A stretch of 64,000 nucleotides of DNA from Pseudoclavibacter sp. 13-3 (GTDB lineage Bacteria > Actinomycetota > Actinomycetes > Actinomycetales > Microbacteriaceae): NCBI RefSeq assembly GCF_021168475.1, contig NZ_JAJOZT010000001.1:1-64000 (forward strand), read 5' to 3'. Under the pieces are notes generated by a model, which did not search any database, was not told where the DNA came from, and was given only the letters and a program-made list of their open reading frames with translations. This document shows, one piece after another, positions 62,504-64,000 of this stretch. Position numbers and translations under genes: made by a program. Within the stretch, counting starts at the first letter, position 1, and every line of letters begins with the position of its first letter.

Positions 62504-63877
62504 TTGTCTGAGCATGAATTTGACCTCGTGGTTCTCGGCGGTGGCAGTGGCGGTTACGCCGCAGCCCTGCGGGCACGTGAACTGGGCAGCACAGTTGCCC
62601 TCATCGAGAAGGACAAGCTCGGCGGAACCTGTCTGCATCGCGGCTGTGTGCCGACGAAGGCGCTGCTGCACACCGCTGAGATCGCCGACGAGGTGCGCAC
62701 CGCGGGCAAGTACGGCATCGAGGCCGCACTGCAGGGTGTCGACATCCAGGGTGTCAACTCATTCCGCGAGGGCATCATCTCTTCCAAGTTCAAGGGGCTG
62801 CAGGGGCTGGTCCGGGCTCGAGGCGTCGAAGTCGTCGCCGGTGAGGGTCGTCTGACCAGCGAGAACACAGTCGCGGTCGGCTCTGAGACCTATCGGGGCA
62901 AGAACGTCGTTCTCGCCACCGGCTCGTACTCGAAGTCGCTTCCCGGTCTCGAGATCGGCGGACGCATCATCACCTCGGAGCAGGCCCTGGCGCTCACCGA
63001 GATTCCCAAGCGCGTGATCGTGCTCGGCGGTGGCGTGATCGGGGTCGAGTTCGCGAGCGTGTGGAACTCCTGGGGTGCCGACGTCACGATCGTCGAGGGG
63101 TTCGACCACTTAGTGCCCAACGAAGAGCTCTCGATCAGCAAGTACCTCGAGCGCATCTACAAGCAGCGCGGCATCAAGCAGCACCTCGGCGTGCGCTTCA
63201 AGCAGGCCACGCAGACCGCCACCGGAGTCACCGTGGCGCTCGAAGACGGCACCTCGCTCGACGCTGACTACCTGCTCGTGGCGGTCGGCCGCGGTCCGGT
63301 CACCCAGGGCATGGGCTTCGAAGAGGTCGGGGTCACCCTCGATCGCGGATTCGTCCCAGTCGACGCGACGCTGCAGACCAGCGTCGCGGGGGTCTATGCC
63401 GTCGGCGACATCGTCCCCGGACTCCAACTCGCACATCGCGCCTATCAGCAGGGCATCTTCGTCGCCGAGCAGATCGCGGGTCTCAACCCGATTCCGATCG
63501 CCGATGTCAATGTGCCCAAGGTCACCTACTGCGAGCCTCAGGTCTTCTCGGTCGGACTGACCGAGGCGAAGGCCAAGGCCGAGTTCGGCGAAGACCAGGT
63601 CAGCGCCTATGAGTACAACCTCGCGGGCAACGCCAAGAGCTCGATCCTCGGAACCGGCGGCTTCGTCAAGCTCGTTCGTCGTGTCGACGGCCCGATCGTG
63701 GGTGTGCACGGCATCGGCGGGCGCCTCGGCGAGCTGGTCGGCGAGGCGCAGCTGATCGTAAACTGGGAGGCCTACCCTGAAGACGTCGCGCAACTCATCC
63801 ACGCGCACCCCACGCAGACCGAGACCATCGGTGAGGCGGCCCTGTACCTGGCCGGCAAACCACTGCACGCCATCTAG
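62504..63877 (+). CDS. lpdA: Dihydrolipoyl dehydrogenase (E3)
   Basis: A 457-residue FAD/NAD disulfide oxidoreductase that reoxidises lipoyl groups of 2-oxoacid dehydrogenases. FAD site VVLGGGSGGYAAALRA, redox disulfide GGTCLHRGCVPTKALL, NAD site VIVLGGGVIGVEFAS, and C-terminal HAHPTQTETIGEA with the catalytic His-Glu. TTG start at 62504 preceded by AAGGAG, chosen over the longer frame. Followed 35 bp later by the E2 gene. Confidence 0.95.
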   Translation: MSEHEFDLVVLGGGSGGYAAALRARELGSTVALIEKDKLGGTCLHRGCVPTKALLHTAEIADEVRTAGKYGIEAALQGVDIQGVNSFREGIISSKFKGLQGLVRARGVEVVAGEGRLTSENTVAVGSETYRGKNVVLATGSYSKSLPGLEIGGRIITSEQALALTEIPKRVIVLGGGVIGVEFASVWNSWGADVTIVEGFDHLVPNEELSISKYLERIYKQRGIKQHLGVRFKQATQTATGVTVALEDGTSLDADYLLVAVGRGPVTQGMGFEEVGVTLDRGFVPVDATLQTSVAGVYAVGDIVPGLQLAHRAYQQGIFVAEQIAGLNPIPIADVNVPKVTYCEPQVFSVGLTEAKAKAEFGEDQVSAYEYNLAGNAKSSILGTGGFVKLVRRVDGPIVGVHGIGGRLGELVGEAQLIVNWEAYPEDVAQLIHAHPTQTETIGEAALYLAGKPLHAI

Positions 63878-63912
63878 ACTGATCGACCAGAACCAACAAG
63901 GAGACACCACAT

Positions 63913-64000
63913 ATGAGTGAGCAGATCGTACTTCCGGCTCTGGGCGAGTCGGTCACCGAGGGCACCGTCACCCGCTGGCTGAAGCAGGTCGGCGATCACG
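63913..64000 (+). CDS. sucB: 2-oxoglutarate dehydrogenase E2 (lipoyl domain start, partial)
   Basis: The first 29 residues ([20 protein letters not shown]) open a lipoyl domain of a dihydrolipoamide acyltransferase; the gene runs off the window. AAGGAG lies upstream. The [11 protein letters not shown] start fits 2-oxoglutarate-type E2 of actinobacteria, but pyruvate-type E2 cannot be excluded from this fragment. Probable operon with lpdA. Confidence 0.88.
   Translation, partial: MSEQIVLPALGESVTEGTVTRWLKQVGDH

Overview
The window is high-GC actinobacterial chromosome, most likely from the family Microbacteriaceae (Microbacterium or a close relative). The evidence is the run of actinobacteria-restricted families around 42-54 kb (DUF3000, DUF3159, DUF3710, DUF3093, DUF4193, SepH), the Gly-Cys-Val tRNA cluster, the basic-tailed primary sigma factor and the frequent GTG/TTG starts. 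No species can be named from sequence alone.

Positions 1 to about 35.74 kb are a siphovirus-type prophage; its left end lies outside the window. From left to right: the last codons of an IS3-type transposase (2-94), an SRAP/YedK-type protein, a phage glycosyltransferase, then a long leftward (minus-strand) late operon that reads from about 21.3 kb down to 2.6 kb: small and large terminase, portal, MuF-like head protein, scaffold, HK97-type major capsid, head-tail connectors, tail terminator, major tail protein with an Ig-like domain, tail chaperones with a -1 frameshift, tape measure, Dit, further tail proteins, GH25+LysM endolysin, holin, and a GH43-like receptor-binding fibre. A leftward block of short, mostly overlapping genes at 21.4-29.5 kb includes HNH enzymes, Cys/His-rich proteins, a winged-helix protein and a ParB-like protein. 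From 29.6 to 35.6 kb lie non-structural genes of a lysogeny/accessory type: two plus-strand membrane proteins around a small minus-strand pair, a divergent repressor switch with leaderless promoters, an XRE + ImmA/IrrE pair, a two-gene nucleotidyltransferase-like cassette, and a tyrosine integrase. The integrase is followed by repeats, a strong hairpin and the 3' end of tRNA-Val(GAC), the likely attachment site.

From 35.74 kb to the end is host sequence: three tRNAs, a lone ammonium transporter behind two GlnR-like boxes, zapE, rhodanese, sufE, an alpha/beta hydrolase, DUF3000-rnd, dxs, acnA, the DUF3159-DUF3710-dut group, DUF3093/DUF4193, sepH, a nucleotide-pyrophosphatase-type phosphatase, convergent parC and parE, sigA, a divergent SDR protein, a PAC2 protein, lpd and the start of the 2-oxoacid dehydrogenase E2 gene.

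The most interesting parts are the translationally coupled nucleotidyltransferase cassette between immunity region and integrase (candidate exclusion/defence or toxin-antitoxin module), the compact divergent leaderless immunity switch, an apparent one-base lesion at the integrase start, and the pairing of a phage glycosyltransferase with a glycosidase-like tail fibre.
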